A stretch of DNA of 26,141 nt from a virus. The notes beneath the pieces are model-generated. The model worked only from the letters and a program-made list of their open reading frames with translations, made no database searches and was not told the DNA's origin. The stretch lies in IMG/VR virus record IMGVR_UViG_3300025671_000443, positions 1-26,141 of that record. The stretch is one strand, 5' to 3'. This document shows positions 11,460 through 19,402 of the stretch, piece by piece; positions within the stretch are counted from its first letter, which is position 1; the number at the start of each line of letters is the position of its first letter. The position numbers were made by a program, and so were the translations under genes.

Positions 11460-13717
11460 CACACCAACACTCCCTGCTTGTTGTTGGCTACCTCAGTCAG
11501 GTTCTTGACCGCGCAGTTGAAGTACGACGGCTTCAGCTCAAACCCAACGAAGCGGCGCCCATCCTGGATGCTGCAGTAACCCTCGCTGCCGATGCCGGCG
11601 AATGGGCTTAGCACCACGTCACCCGGATTGCTCCACAACTGCAGGCCGCGGCGAATCACTTCCAGCTGCAGCGGGCAAATGTGGCGCTCGTCATCATTGG
11701 CGCGTGCGCTGCGGTATTGCAGCGTGTCGGATGGGTTGATGTCCATCCACACCGGGCTGGCGTAGCGCTGCCAGATGTTGATCGAGTCCTTGATCGGATC
11801 CTTGCTCTTAAGTGGCGGGTTCTCACCAGCGAACTCAGTGAACGGGCCAGCTACCGGCTCCAGATTGTCGCCCAGCTTGCGCACGGTCACCAGATAGTCA
11901 GGGATGCCCTGGCGGCTGAGCGCCGAATCCTTCCGCACTTGCTTGTGAAGCAACCCGATCGCCTTGGTGCGCTGCATTGCGGTCACAGGATCCTTCCAGA
12001 TGCACACCTCGCTATGGAACACGAAGCCGGCAGACTGGAAGATCCGCAGCATGTCACCACGAAAATCCTTCACACCAATGAAGCCATCGCGCTCTTTGCT
12101 GCTGGGCAGATTCATGCAATGGAAGCTGATCAGTCTGCCGGGCATCATCACGCGATGTAGCTCGCTGGCAAGGAATCCGAAGTGATCGAAGAACTCCTGT
12201 TCAGTGCGGCTATTGCCCATATCGCGGTCGCTGTTGCTGTAGGTGTAAAGCGACGCGAACGGCGGGCTGAAGATGCTGTAGTGGATTGAGTCGCTGTCGA
12301 GCTGCTTAATGCTCTCCACGCAGTCGCCCATATACATGTCCCATCCATCACCGGACTTGTGCTCAGTGATGTGCGGCGCCACTTGGCGTTGGATCTTCTT
12401 GAGTTGTTCCATTGTTTGTTGCTTCATGATTTCAACCATTGATTGAGCCATTTGGATGCTGTCCGCTTCTTTGCGGCGGATGTTGTCGATCACGCGGCCT
12501 TCCGCCACGTCGTAGATGATGTGAGCGTTGACAGGCTGCTCTTGGCCGAAACGCCAGCAGCGGCGGATGGCTTGATAGAACGCCTCATAGCTGTGCGACA
12601 ATCCAACAAATGCGACGTTGTGGCAGCGCTGGAAGTTGAGGCCAAAGCCAAAAATACTCGGCTTGCTGACCAGTACGCGGATTTTGCCATCTTGGAAGTC
12701 GATCGCAGCTTGTCGCTTGTGGTCGTCGCTGTCGCTACCTGAAACCTCAACTGCGCCATCAATAGCAGCTGTTAGCGCCTTGCTTTCATCATTCAGATCA
12801 CACCACACCAGCCACTGCTCGGTGTCGCTGTTAGCAAGCTTGGCGGCGGCTGCCACGCGGAGCGCGAGCGACGCCTTGCGCACTTTGCGTTGGTCGTTGA
12901 GCGTACGAGCCTCCATGGCAAACAACGCCATCTGGCCGTCATCACCTGCTGTTGCCTCGCGTGGAGTCTCGACCGTGCAGTCTTGGATCTGCAACGCCGG
13001 CAAGATAAAGCTGCCATCGTCGTAGCCAATGTCTGATGGCTTGCGGATGGTTACCGCCCAACTGCAGACCCACTCCCAGAACTTGCTCTTTGCGTGACCC
13101 TTGAGCCGCCACTTGGCAGTGTCACCTCCGTCATGCACAAAGAACATGGCCAGCATCTCGGTGCGAGTCATCACGCCGATGAACTCAGCATGATTACCAA
13201 GCTCCATGTGGTCGTTCGGTGCTGGCGTGGCTGAGCAGGCCAGACGGTATGGCGTCTGCGCAAAAGACTCGATGATCTGGTTGCGGATCTTGCCGGTGTA
13301 TGCCTTGAGGATGCTGCTCTCATCGAGCACCACGCCATGGAAGCTGGCCGGGTCGAAGTGGCTCAGCTTCTCGTAGTTGGTGATCGTGATGCCAGGCTTG
13401 ACCTCCGACTGCGTGGTGGCAAATGAGCATGGGATGCCGAACTTGATGCCCTCGCGCACGGTTTGGTGTGCAACGGCAAGCGGCGCCAGCACCAGCACGT
13501 TGCCGCCAGTGTGCTGATGCACCTGATGGGCCCACTCAAGCTGCATGGCGGTTTTGCCCATGCCACAGTCGGCCCAGATACAGAACTTGCCAACACGGCA
13601 AGCCATGGTCACGATGTCCCGCTGAAACGGAAACAGCGGCGCTGTGAACTGCTGCGGGTCAAAGCCAGCAACAGGTGCTGCAGTGGATTTGGAAGCTAGG
13701 AAGTCTTGGTAGGTCAT
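11459..13717 (-). CDS. SNF2-type helicase fused to an amino-methyltransferase, 752 aa
   Basis: The N-terminal ~440 residues are an SNF2-like translocase: motif I WADCGMGKTAM (48-58, Lys55), motif II LDESSI (Asp132, Glu133), SATPAPND, and motif VI YQAIRRCWRFGQ. The C-terminal ~290 residues are a DNA N4-cytosine/N6-adenine methyltransferase in the permuted order: catalytic SPPF (484-487) comes first, and the SAM-binding VVLSPFAGIGSEG (701-713) last. There is no nuclease motif. Order is opposite to P1 DarB, a methylase-helicase that protects phage DNA, but the parts are the same, so an anti-restriction or epigenetic role is a fair inference. First gene of the minus operon. Confidence 0.9.
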   Translation of the reverse strand: MTYQDFLASKSTAAPVAGFDPQQFTAPLFPFQRDIVTMACRVGKFCIWADCGMGKTAMQLEWAHQVHQHTGGNVLVLAPLAVAHQTVREGIKFGIPCSFATTQSEVKPGITITNYEKLSHFDPASFHGVVLDESSILKAYTGKIRNQIIESFAQTPYRLACSATPAPNDHMELGNHAEFIGVMTRTEMLAMFFVHDGGDTAKWRLKGHAKSKFWEWVCSWAVTIRKPSDIGYDDGSFILPALQIQDCTVETPREATAGDDGQMALFAMEARTLNDQRKVRKASLALRVAAAAKLANSDTEQWLVWCDLNDESKALTAAIDGAVEVSGSDSDDHKRQAAIDFQDGKIRVLVSKPSIFGFGLNFQRCHNVAFVGLSHSYEAFYQAIRRCWRFGQEQPVNAHIIYDVAEGRVIDNIRRKEADSIQMAQSMVEIMKQQTMEQLKKIQRQVAPHITEHKSGDGWDMYMGDCVESIKQLDSDSIHYSIFSPPFASLYTYSNSDRDMGNSRTEQEFFDHFGFLASELHRVMMPGRLISFHCMNLPSSKERDGFIGVKDFRGDMLRIFQSAGFVFHSEVCIWKDPVTAMQRTKAIGLLHKQVRKDSALSRQGIPDYLVTVRKLGDNLEPVAGPFTEFAGENPPLKSKDPIKDSINIWQRYASPVWMDINPSDTLQYRSARANDDERHICPLQLEVIRRGLQLWSNPGDVVLSPFAGIGSEGYCSIQDGRRFVGFELKPSYFNCAVKNLTEVANNKQGVLV

Positions 13718-13733
13718 GGCAGTGTGCAGCCAC

Positions 13734-13761
13734 TTGCAACCGTAGCAGTCACGGCTACACT
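13734..13761 (+). promoter_or_regulatory. promoter with internal palindrome, likely early switch
   Basis: TTGCAA (13734-13739) and TACACT (13756-13761) are 16 bases apart and would start transcription about 15-20 bases before GTG 13785. Inside the spacer GTAGC 13742-13746 and GCTAC 13754-13758 form an inverted repeat (nested CCGT/ACGG), the expected form for a dimeric ribbon-helix-helix operator. The divergent helicase-methyltransferase gene starts at 13717, so the same 67-base segment must hold its promoter; a weak TTGCCT/TACGGT pair exists on that strand. Confidence 0.5.
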
Positions 13762-13784
13762 AGGCAAGCCTTCCGCTAGAACCC

Positions 13785-13922
13785 GTGCGGCTGACCCATC
13801 CAACCCATATACGACTCACTCCGGATCTGCTGCAGCGATTGGACTCTTGGCGTGGTGATCGCATGAACCGCGCTACCGCCATTCGATTGCTGCTGGAGCA
13901 GGCATTAAAGGAGTCCAAGTGA
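13785..13922 (+). CDS. ribbon-helix-helix DNA-binding protein, 45 aa
   Basis: GTG 13785 opens a frame ending at TGA 13920-13922, overlapping the primase GTG by four bases. The product has a basic strand (THPTHIRLTP), helix A (DLLQRLDSWR), a turn with GDRMNRATA and helix B (IRLLLEQALKE). This is the Arc/CopG pattern: a dimer with a beta ribbon entering the DNA major groove. It is the first gene of the plus replication unit and sits beside a palindrome within the promoter, so autoregulation and control of the divergent operon are plausible. No antitoxin partner is visible. Confidence 0.75.
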   Translation: MRLTHPTHIRLTPDLLQRLDSWRGDRMNRATAIRLLLEQALKESK

Positions 13923-15982
13923 ACCTGCGCGATGAGCTGAGCCGGCTGCCCGACGATTGGGGTTACGTCGCAGTTGACGGTCAAAAACGCCCATACCAAG
14001 CTGCATGGCAGGACAACCCGCTCGCCAAAGACGACTTGCTCACTGAGCTGACCGGTGGTCGCGCACGTGCAATTGGCGTGTGTTGCGGTGTGCCATCCGG
14101 TGGTTTGCTATTCCTAGACCACGACGGCAAGTCAGCCAGCACGCTTCTTTCGGATTGGGGCCTACCGCTTTCGTCCCTACCCCGCAGCTGGGTCGTTAAA
14201 TCCGGTCGTGATGGTCGGATGCAGATCATCTACCGCGTACCACAGCAGTATTGGGATGACATTGCCACACGTAAATACAAGACCGGTGTCATAGATGACG
14301 ATGGCAAAGCTGAGCAGGTAGAACTGCGTTGGAATGGTTGCCAGTCCGTTGTAGCAGGCGCGCATCCTCAAACCAGCGGCTACTACTGGGTTAAAGGTCA
14401 CGCACCAGGCGACCGCAATATTGCGGAAGCGCCAGTTGGGTTGATTGAGCGGATGCTCAAACCCAAGCCGGCACCATTGCCATTGGTTGAATACAAGCCT
14501 TCATCACTAGCTGATGACGTTGCACGTGCTCGCTCATACCTCGCAGCATTAGCGCCAGCGCGTGCTGATGACTACGACGACTGGCTTAATACCGGCATGG
14601 CGCTTCACAGCCTTGGTGATGACAGCCTGCTCAGCGATTGGGAGCAATGGTCCGGTCAATCGGCGAAACACAAGCCCAGCGACTGCCAACGCAAATGGCG
14701 GAGCTTTAAGAAATCCGGCATCACGCTTGGCACGCTTGGTGATATGGCCAAGAAAGACGGCTGGCGCAGCAGCAAGCCAGCGCGGCGCGAGGTTGGTGGT
14801 AGGGCAGCAGACCCAGAGCCACAGGCTGCTCGCGCGCCGGTCGGCGGCAAGCCGGAAAAGCTTGAGGCCGCTGAGCTGCTGGAGTACCTACGCCGCAGTG
14901 CCGGCGATATCCGTCTCAACATCTTCACCCAACAAATCGAGGTCGACAATCAAGTAATCGAAGGCGTCGACCGCTATTACCTCAAACTGGCAGAGCAGGG
15001 TTACAAGGTCAGCAAGGAACTTGCCATTGATTGCTTGGTCCAAGTGGCAAGCGAGAAGCCATACGATCCAGTGCGGCTTTACCTCGAACACGTCGCCGAT
15101 CACGTCGACCCGACCTACATCGACCGGCTTGCAACGACTTACCTTCGCCCGTGCGATGCCGCGCTGACAGAGCCAACCATTTACGACGAGATGCTTAAGC
15201 GCACGCTTATCGGTGCCGTTATGCGTGCCTTTACCCCTGGCTGCAAGCACGACACTGCTTGCGTATTGATGGGTGATCAAGGTGCCTACAAGTCCAGCTT
15301 TTGGGGTTGCCTCGGTGGTCCTTTTTTCTCTGATGCACTTGGTGATATCTCAAGTAAAGACGACGTAATGGTACTTCATCGGTCATGGATGATGGAATGG
15401 GCAGAACTTGATCACATCACAGGTAGACGTCATGCAGGACAGGTGAAATCCTTCCTTTCGCAGGCAGTAGATCTAATGCGCGTGCCTTATGGCAAGGCGG
15501 TTGAGTCATTCCCAAGGCGTGGCATTATTGTTGGCACTACTAATAAAACCACCGGTTTCTTGGTAGACGAAACCGGCAACCGTCGCTTTTGGGTCATCCC
15601 AACCACTAAAACGCAACAGGACCAGATTGATACCGCTTCACTGATGCTTGAACGTGACGCGATTTGGTCCGCTGTAGTACATGCCTACCGCGCAGGTGAA
15701 ACTAACCGTTTAACAGTGGACATGGAAATTCAAGTGACAGAGGAGAATAATAATTATGTCATTGACTCGCCTTGGCGTAGTGCCATTGAGGAACATCTTG
15801 AGAAACGGCGTACAATTGATCTACTGACAACTGAAGAGCTTCTAAATAACGCAATCAAGAAACCTGCTGAACGCCAAACGCGAGCTGACCAGATGCAAGT
15901 GGCCTCGATTCTCAAAGATCTTGGGTACGTCGCAAAACGCGAGGCGTCTGGGCGGCGGCGGCGGTACTTCGCAAAGCCATAG
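13919..15982 (+). CDS. primase-helicase: PrimPol, PriCT-2 and VirE-type ATPase, 687 aa
   Basis: The enzyme probably makes primers and unwinds DNA at the phage origin. Residues 1-180 are a bifunctional primase/polymerase domain with Asp67 and Asp69 in LLFLDHDG as metal ligands; the SGRDGRMQIIY loop (95-105) lacks the usual His, as do some cyanobacterial relatives. Residues about 195-285 (DYDDWLNTGMALHSLGDDSL ... GDMAKKDGW) match PriCT-2. Residues about 390-640 are a VirE/D5-like SF3-related ATPase: Walker A MGDQGAYKSS (451-460), Walker B MMEWAELDHI, and GTTNKTTGFLVDETGNRRFW. A winged-helix-like end follows. GTG start overlaps the preceding stop. Confidence 0.9.
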   Translation: MNLRDELSRLPDDWGYVAVDGQKRPYQAAWQDNPLAKDDLLTELTGGRARAIGVCCGVPSGGLLFLDHDGKSASTLLSDWGLPLSSLPRSWVVKSGRDGRMQIIYRVPQQYWDDIATRKYKTGVIDDDGKAEQVELRWNGCQSVVAGAHPQTSGYYWVKGHAPGDRNIAEAPVGLIERMLKPKPAPLPLVEYKPSSLADDVARARSYLAALAPARADDYDDWLNTGMALHSLGDDSLLSDWEQWSGQSAKHKPSDCQRKWRSFKKSGITLGTLGDMAKKDGWRSSKPARREVGGRAADPEPQAARAPVGGKPEKLEAAELLEYLRRSAGDIRLNIFTQQIEVDNQVIEGVDRYYLKLAEQGYKVSKELAIDCLVQVASEKPYDPVRLYLEHVADHVDPTYIDRLATTYLRPCDAALTEPTIYDEMLKRTLIGAVMRAFTPGCKHDTACVLMGDQGAYKSSFWGCLGGPFFSDALGDISSKDDVMVLHRSWMMEWAELDHITGRRHAGQVKSFLSQAVDLMRVPYGKAVESFPRRGIIVGTTNKTTGFLVDETGNRRFWVIPTTKTQQDQIDTASLMLERDAIWSAVVHAYRAGETNRLTVDMEIQVTEENNNYVIDSPWRSAIEEHLEKRRTIDLLTTEELLNNAIKKPAERQTRADQMQVASILKDLGYVAKREASGRRRRYFAKP

Positions 15983-16235
15983 GTCGGGTTGGACGCGCTA
16001 AGCCCTTGGCAGCACTGGATTTCCTCTCCGTCCAACGTCCGACCGTCCATCTAAGGGTTTAAGAGTTACCTAAACCCTCCCTCTCCCCCCTTCTCCCTCT
16101 TTTATCCATATAGGTTGGGAGGTTGGACGGAGAGGCCAAACCTCAGTCGTGGCAAGGCCGCCGACCTCGCCCAACCTCGTCCATCTAGGTAGGACCTGCC
16201 TTGGACCTATCCTGCATCGAACTCATCCGCATTCA
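15983..16235. repeat. repeat-rich noncoding region, candidate replication origin or operator
   Basis: This is the longest stretch without a convincing gene. CCTCTCCGTCCAAC (16023-16036) and GTTGGACGGAGAGG (16122-16135) are a perfect 14-base inverted repeat. The core GTTGGACG occurs also at 15988-15995. CGTCCATCTA is repeated at 16044-16053 and 16178-16187. GGTTGG recurs at 16113 and 16121. Between the 14-base arms lie a pyrimidine tract (about 16072-16103, mostly C and T) and an A/T-rich TTTTATCCATATAGG. Iteron-like repeats, a strand-biased tract and an A/T segment beside a primase-helicase and a sliding clamp suggest an origin; an operator array for a ribbon-helix-helix protein is the alternative. 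Confidence 0.5.
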
Positions 16236-16517
16236 ATGCCTGAAATCAAGCTCAACGTGTCCGTCGACGATCTTGCGCGGTTGAACGCTGAAGCAACAGC
16301 GCATGGCATCCCACGTGCGCATCTCATCCGGCAGCGTGCGCTTGGTGGTGGTGGTGTTGCACGATTGACCACGGCGGCGTACCATGCGCTGGTGGCGGAC
16401 GCCTGCGCGTTCATGCGTGGTGACCTAAGCCGCCGTCATGTTGAAACTCTCGTTGCATATGTCATCGCTCATTCACATCCCAGCCAAACAGCAGCCGGTG
16501 ATCAACCGACTGCATGA
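16236..16517 (+). CDS. ribbon-helix-helix-like DNA-binding protein, 93 aa
   Basis: ATG 16236 is the first ATG after the repeats; the frame is open further upstream but those residues are poor. MPEIKLNVSVDDLARLNAEA followed by TAHGIPRAHLIRQRALG (residues 1-37) reads as strand, helix, turn, helix of the Arc/MetJ type. The remainder (about 40-93) is helical with LTTAAYHALVADACAFMRGD and may be a dimer or partner domain. Sited directly after the repeat region, it may bind those repeats. Its end overlaps the next small gene. Confidence 0.7.
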   Translation: MPEIKLNVSVDDLARLNAEATAHGIPRAHLIRQRALGGGGVARLTTAAYHALVADACAFMRGDLSRRHVETLVAYVIAHSHPSQTAAGDQPTA

Positions 16518-16665
16518 CGCCATGACCCAGGCAGTGGCGTATGCCGCAGCCATTGCCGACAACGCCATTGATGACGGCGTGCCGATACCGGCTGAACTTG
16601 TCGACAGCTTTGCCGCTGATTACCAAAGCATCATCACCAGCCTTTCCCGTGCCGCCGGACAATGA
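16459..16665 (+). CDS. small hypothetical protein before the clamp, 68 aa
   Basis: The stop overlaps the clamp gene's ATG (ATGA). The start is uncertain: ATG 16438 and 16459 overlap the preceding gene by 80 and 59 bases, and ATG 16522 begins just after it and would give 47 residues. The segment AMTQAVAYAAAIADNAIDDG followed by VPIPAELVDSFAADYQSIIT is a two-helix pattern with no known motif. Coupling to the clamp gene suggests co-expression for replication, but no function can be named. Confidence 0.55.
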   Translation: MSSLIHIPAKQQPVINRLHDAMTQAVAYAAAIADNAIDDGVPIPAELVDSFAADYQSIITSLSRAAGQ

Positions 16666-17708
16666 AACTCACAACCTGTCAATCTGATCTTGATTACGCC
16701 TTACGCACCATTGCGCCGGCCATCGCGCATCGCAGCTCCCATCCGATCCTTGATTGCTGCCTGATCACTGCTACTGGTGGCACCATGTCCATCACCGGCT
16801 TCAACCTGGACCTTGGTATCACCGTCAGCGGTCTGCCCGCTGCAGTAGAGACCGATGGCGCCGTCGCATTGCCGTACAGGCTGCTAGCAGGGCTTGTAAG
16901 CCGCTTTGAGGGTGATGAGGCCATAACCCTCGCAGATGGCGCTTTGACCGCCTCCGCGGGCTCGTATGGGCTTGCTGCGGCTGATGCTGCGGATTACCCC
17001 GCAATGCCGGTTGTAGACGCCACCAGCAGTGAGCTGCACCTATCCGCCGGTATCCGCGCCTGCATGGCAGCCGCCAGCACCGACGCCAGCAAGCAGATGC
17101 TGCAAGGCATCCACCTAGGCAGTGGTCACATGGAGGCCACAGACGGTCATCGCCTCATGCGTTACGCACTAGACCTGCCCGCTGACCTAGACGTGGTACT
17201 ACCAGCCAGCACCATGCGTCTGCTGCAGGATCGCGTTGCAGCAATCGCCGTTGCACATGGTCAAGCCGTCATCGACGCAGGTGATGGCATCACCATCTAC
17301 AGCCGCATCATTGATGGCACCTACCCAGACGTAACCAAGCTGGTGCCGGCCGAGTTTAAAAGCACCATCACCGCCGACCGTCGCCGCTTGACCCGCGCTC
17401 TGGAGCGCGTCGCCATCATCGCCGATGCGCACAACTCCATCGTCAAGCTCGAGGCAGTAGGTGGCACCATCGCCATCACCGCCGAAGCCGATGCCAACAA
17501 CGGCAAGGAGCTGCTCAAGGTGGAAGGCACTGCCACTGGCACATGGGCGTTCAACGTCCACTACCTGCTAGATGGCATCAAGGCTTTCAAGCCAGCAGAA
17601 GCCGTCACCATCTTCGCTAATTCGGCAACCACACCCGTGGTATTAACACCTGCCGGCGTGGATGGTGTAACCTATCTAGTAATGCCAGTGCAAATCAAAG
17701 GTAACTAG
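16662..17708 (+). CDS. dnaN: DNA polymerase III beta subunit-like sliding clamp
   Basis: A ring-shaped clamp that holds a polymerase on DNA. It has the three-domain rhythm of DnaN: MKLTTCQSDLDYALRTIAPA at the start of domain 1, GIHLGSGHMEATDGHRLMRY (about 147-165, corresponding to the conserved ATDGHRLA) in domain 2, and IIDGTYPDVTKLVP (about 207-220) plus a C-terminal end YLVMPVQI resembling the LMPMRL of bacterial clamps. Length 348 is slightly below the usual 366-380. No polymerase gene is in the window, so it may load on the host replicase or on a polymerase elsewhere in the genome. Confidence 0.9.
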   Translation: MKLTTCQSDLDYALRTIAPAIAHRSSHPILDCCLITATGGTMSITGFNLDLGITVSGLPAAVETDGAVALPYRLLAGLVSRFEGDEAITLADGALTASAGSYGLAAADAADYPAMPVVDATSSELHLSAGIRACMAAASTDASKQMLQGIHLGSGHMEATDGHRLMRYALDLPADLDVVLPASTMRLLQDRVAAIAVAHGQAVIDAGDGITIYSRIIDGTYPDVTKLVPAEFKSTITADRRRLTRALERVAIIADAHNSIVKLEAVGGTIAITAEADANNGKELLKVEGTATGTWAFNVHYLLDGIKAFKPAEAVTIFANSATTPVVLTPAGVDGVTYLVMPVQIKGN

Positions 17709-18032
17709 GTGGCAAAGAAGAGCACCAAGGATGAGATTCAGAACCGCGTCAACGTGGTTTATGACCTCATCCTGCGTGCTCATAGCCATCATCAAATTGT
17801 TCAACACGGTTCCGAACTCTGGGGCGTCAGTGAGCGTCAAGTCCGTGATTACATGGCTGAAGCACGCAAACTGATTGCGCTTGATTCGGAACTTGAACGT
17901 CCACAATGGTTACAAGCGGCACTAGCAAGGCTGCAAGATTACGAACGTGAAGCACGCGCAAAGGGTAATCTCAGCATTGCAATCAAAGCTTTAGAAGATC
18001 AAGCCAAGTTGTTGCGGTTTGAGATCTCGTGA
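17709..18032 (+). CDS. terminase small subunit-like protein, 107 aa
   Basis: GTG 17709 directly follows the clamp stop, and the stop overlaps the large terminase start (GTGA). Residues 8-50 (EIQNRVNVVYDLILRAHSHH ... WGVSERQVRDYMAEARK) form an N-terminal helix-turn-helix, the usual DNA-recognition part of a small terminase. The rest is a helical, coiled-coil-like stretch (WLQAALARLQDYEREARAKG) suited to oligomerisation. Position before the large subunit and the HTH make the call probable. It would recognise the packaging site and regulate the large subunit. Confidence 0.8.
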   Translation: MAKKSTKDEIQNRVNVVYDLILRAHSHHQIVQHGSELWGVSERQVRDYMAEARKLIALDSELERPQWLQAALARLQDYEREARAKGNLSIAIKALEDQAKLLRFEIS

Positions 18033-19378
18033 GCTTAATTGCTGGCATCTGTGAACCTGGCAAGCTGCTTGGTTTTATGGATGTCGCAACGCAAGAAGAC
18101 ACAGGCGATCTCTTGCAGCGCATCCGCAATGACCTGCACCCTGGGCAGCTTGATTTTGTAGACGACACCGCAACGCAAATTATTGGCATCTCAGCTGGTT
18201 ATGGCGCCGGCAAGACTCGTGCACTATGCGCTAAGGCAGTGATGCTTGCCGCGGCCAATCAAGGTTTCATCGGTGCTGTGATGGAGCCAACCGGCCCGTT
18301 GATACGTGACATCTGGCAGAACGACTTTGAGCAGTTCTTGGAGGCATACGAAATCCCATACACCTTTAGGGCATCACCGCTTCCGGAGTACATGCTGCAC
18401 CTGCCAGGTGGTGACACCAAGATCCTGTGCCGCAGCTTTGAAAACTGGTCACGCATTATCGGCTTGAACCTTGCATGGGTATTGGCAGATGAAATCGACA
18501 CCGTAACGCCAAGCATTGCAAACAAGGCATTTCCCAAGATCCTTGGTCGCCTGCGCTCCGGTAATGTCCGTCAATTTGGTGCTGCATCAACACCAGAGGG
18601 CTTCCGCTGGATGTGGAATACATTCGGCAGTGAGGAAGCGCAAGGTCGTGCCGACCGCAAGCTGATCAAGATGCGGTCAGCAGACAACCCGCACCTACCG
18701 CCAGATTTCATCGAACGGCTTGAGGCAAACTATGATCCGCAATTACTGCGGGCTTATCTTGATGGCGAGTTTGTTAATTTAACCACCGGCACTATTTACG
18801 ACCGCTTTGATCGCAGTAAGCACGTGGTGGCTGACCTACCAGACCTAGACCGTGAACCATTACGTATTGGCGTTGATTTTAACGTTGGTAACATGTCCGC
18901 CATCATCGGCGTTCGCACCGGCAGCAGTCTGCTAGTGATAGATGAGATCAGCGGCGCACATGACACTGATGCATTGGCGCAAGAGATCCAAGCGCGTTAC
19001 CCCCAACGGCGTATCTACATCTATCCAGACGCATCAGGCGGCAATCGCAGCACCAACGCAAGCCAGACCGATATCCAGATCCTAGAGTCCTATAACATGT
19101 CAAATCAATCACCGCGGGCAAATCCTCCCGTTCGTGATCGCGTGGCTGCTGTTCAGGCTTTGCTGGAAAACGGCAAGGCCCAAGTCAGGCTCACCATCCA
19201 CCAGTGCTGCAAGCGGCTGATTGAATGCTTAGAGCTGCAGTGCTACACCGACAAGGGCGACCCGGATAAGGATGCTGGCCATGACCACATGAATGATGCA
19301 CTGGGCTACTTGGTATGGCGTGAATTCAACCCATTGCACGCAGGTGCTGGGCGCAGCACAGGTATTAGGCTATATTGA
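18029..19378 (+). CDS. terminase large subunit
   Basis: The packaging motor and DNA-cleaving enzyme. The ATPase part has Walker A SAGYGAGKT (55-63), Walker B WVLADEID (150-157) with Glu155, and the coupling-like GAASTPEGFRW (184-193). The C-terminal RNase H-like nuclease shows Asp283 in IGVDFNVG, VIDEISG (Asp305) and DHMNDALGY near the end, the expected three acidic sites. At 449 residues it is a full-length protein. GTG start overlaps the small subunit stop. The next gene begins at most 24 bases after its stop. Confidence 0.95.
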   Translation: MSLIAGICEPGKLLGFMDVATQEDTGDLLQRIRNDLHPGQLDFVDDTATQIIGISAGYGAGKTRALCAKAVMLAAANQGFIGAVMEPTGPLIRDIWQNDFEQFLEAYEIPYTFRASPLPEYMLHLPGGDTKILCRSFENWSRIIGLNLAWVLADEIDTVTPSIANKAFPKILGRLRSGNVRQFGAASTPEGFRWMWNTFGSEEAQGRADRKLIKMRSADNPHLPPDFIERLEANYDPQLLRAYLDGEFVNLTTGTIYDRFDRSKHVVADLPDLDREPLRIGVDFNVGNMSAIIGVRTGSSLLVIDEISGAHDTDALAQEIQARYPQRRIYIYPDASGGNRSTNASQTDIQILESYNMSNQSPRANPPVRDRVAAVQALLENGKAQVRLTIHQCCKRLIECLELQCYTDKGDPDKDAGHDHMNDALGYLVWREFNPLHAGAGRSTGIRLY

Positions 19379-19402
19379 TTGCGCAAACCATTTACCCTAC
19401 TC

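Noticed and set aside
11681-12160. 159-codon plus-strand frame opposite the methyltransferase domain
   Set aside because: The opposing strand has methyltransferase motifs; this frame has no recognisable domain and no ribosome-binding site.
9185-13717. DISARM-like defense system
   Set aside because: Helicase and methylase parts are present but DrmB and the phospholipase-D nuclease are not, and the genes are in a phage early operon.
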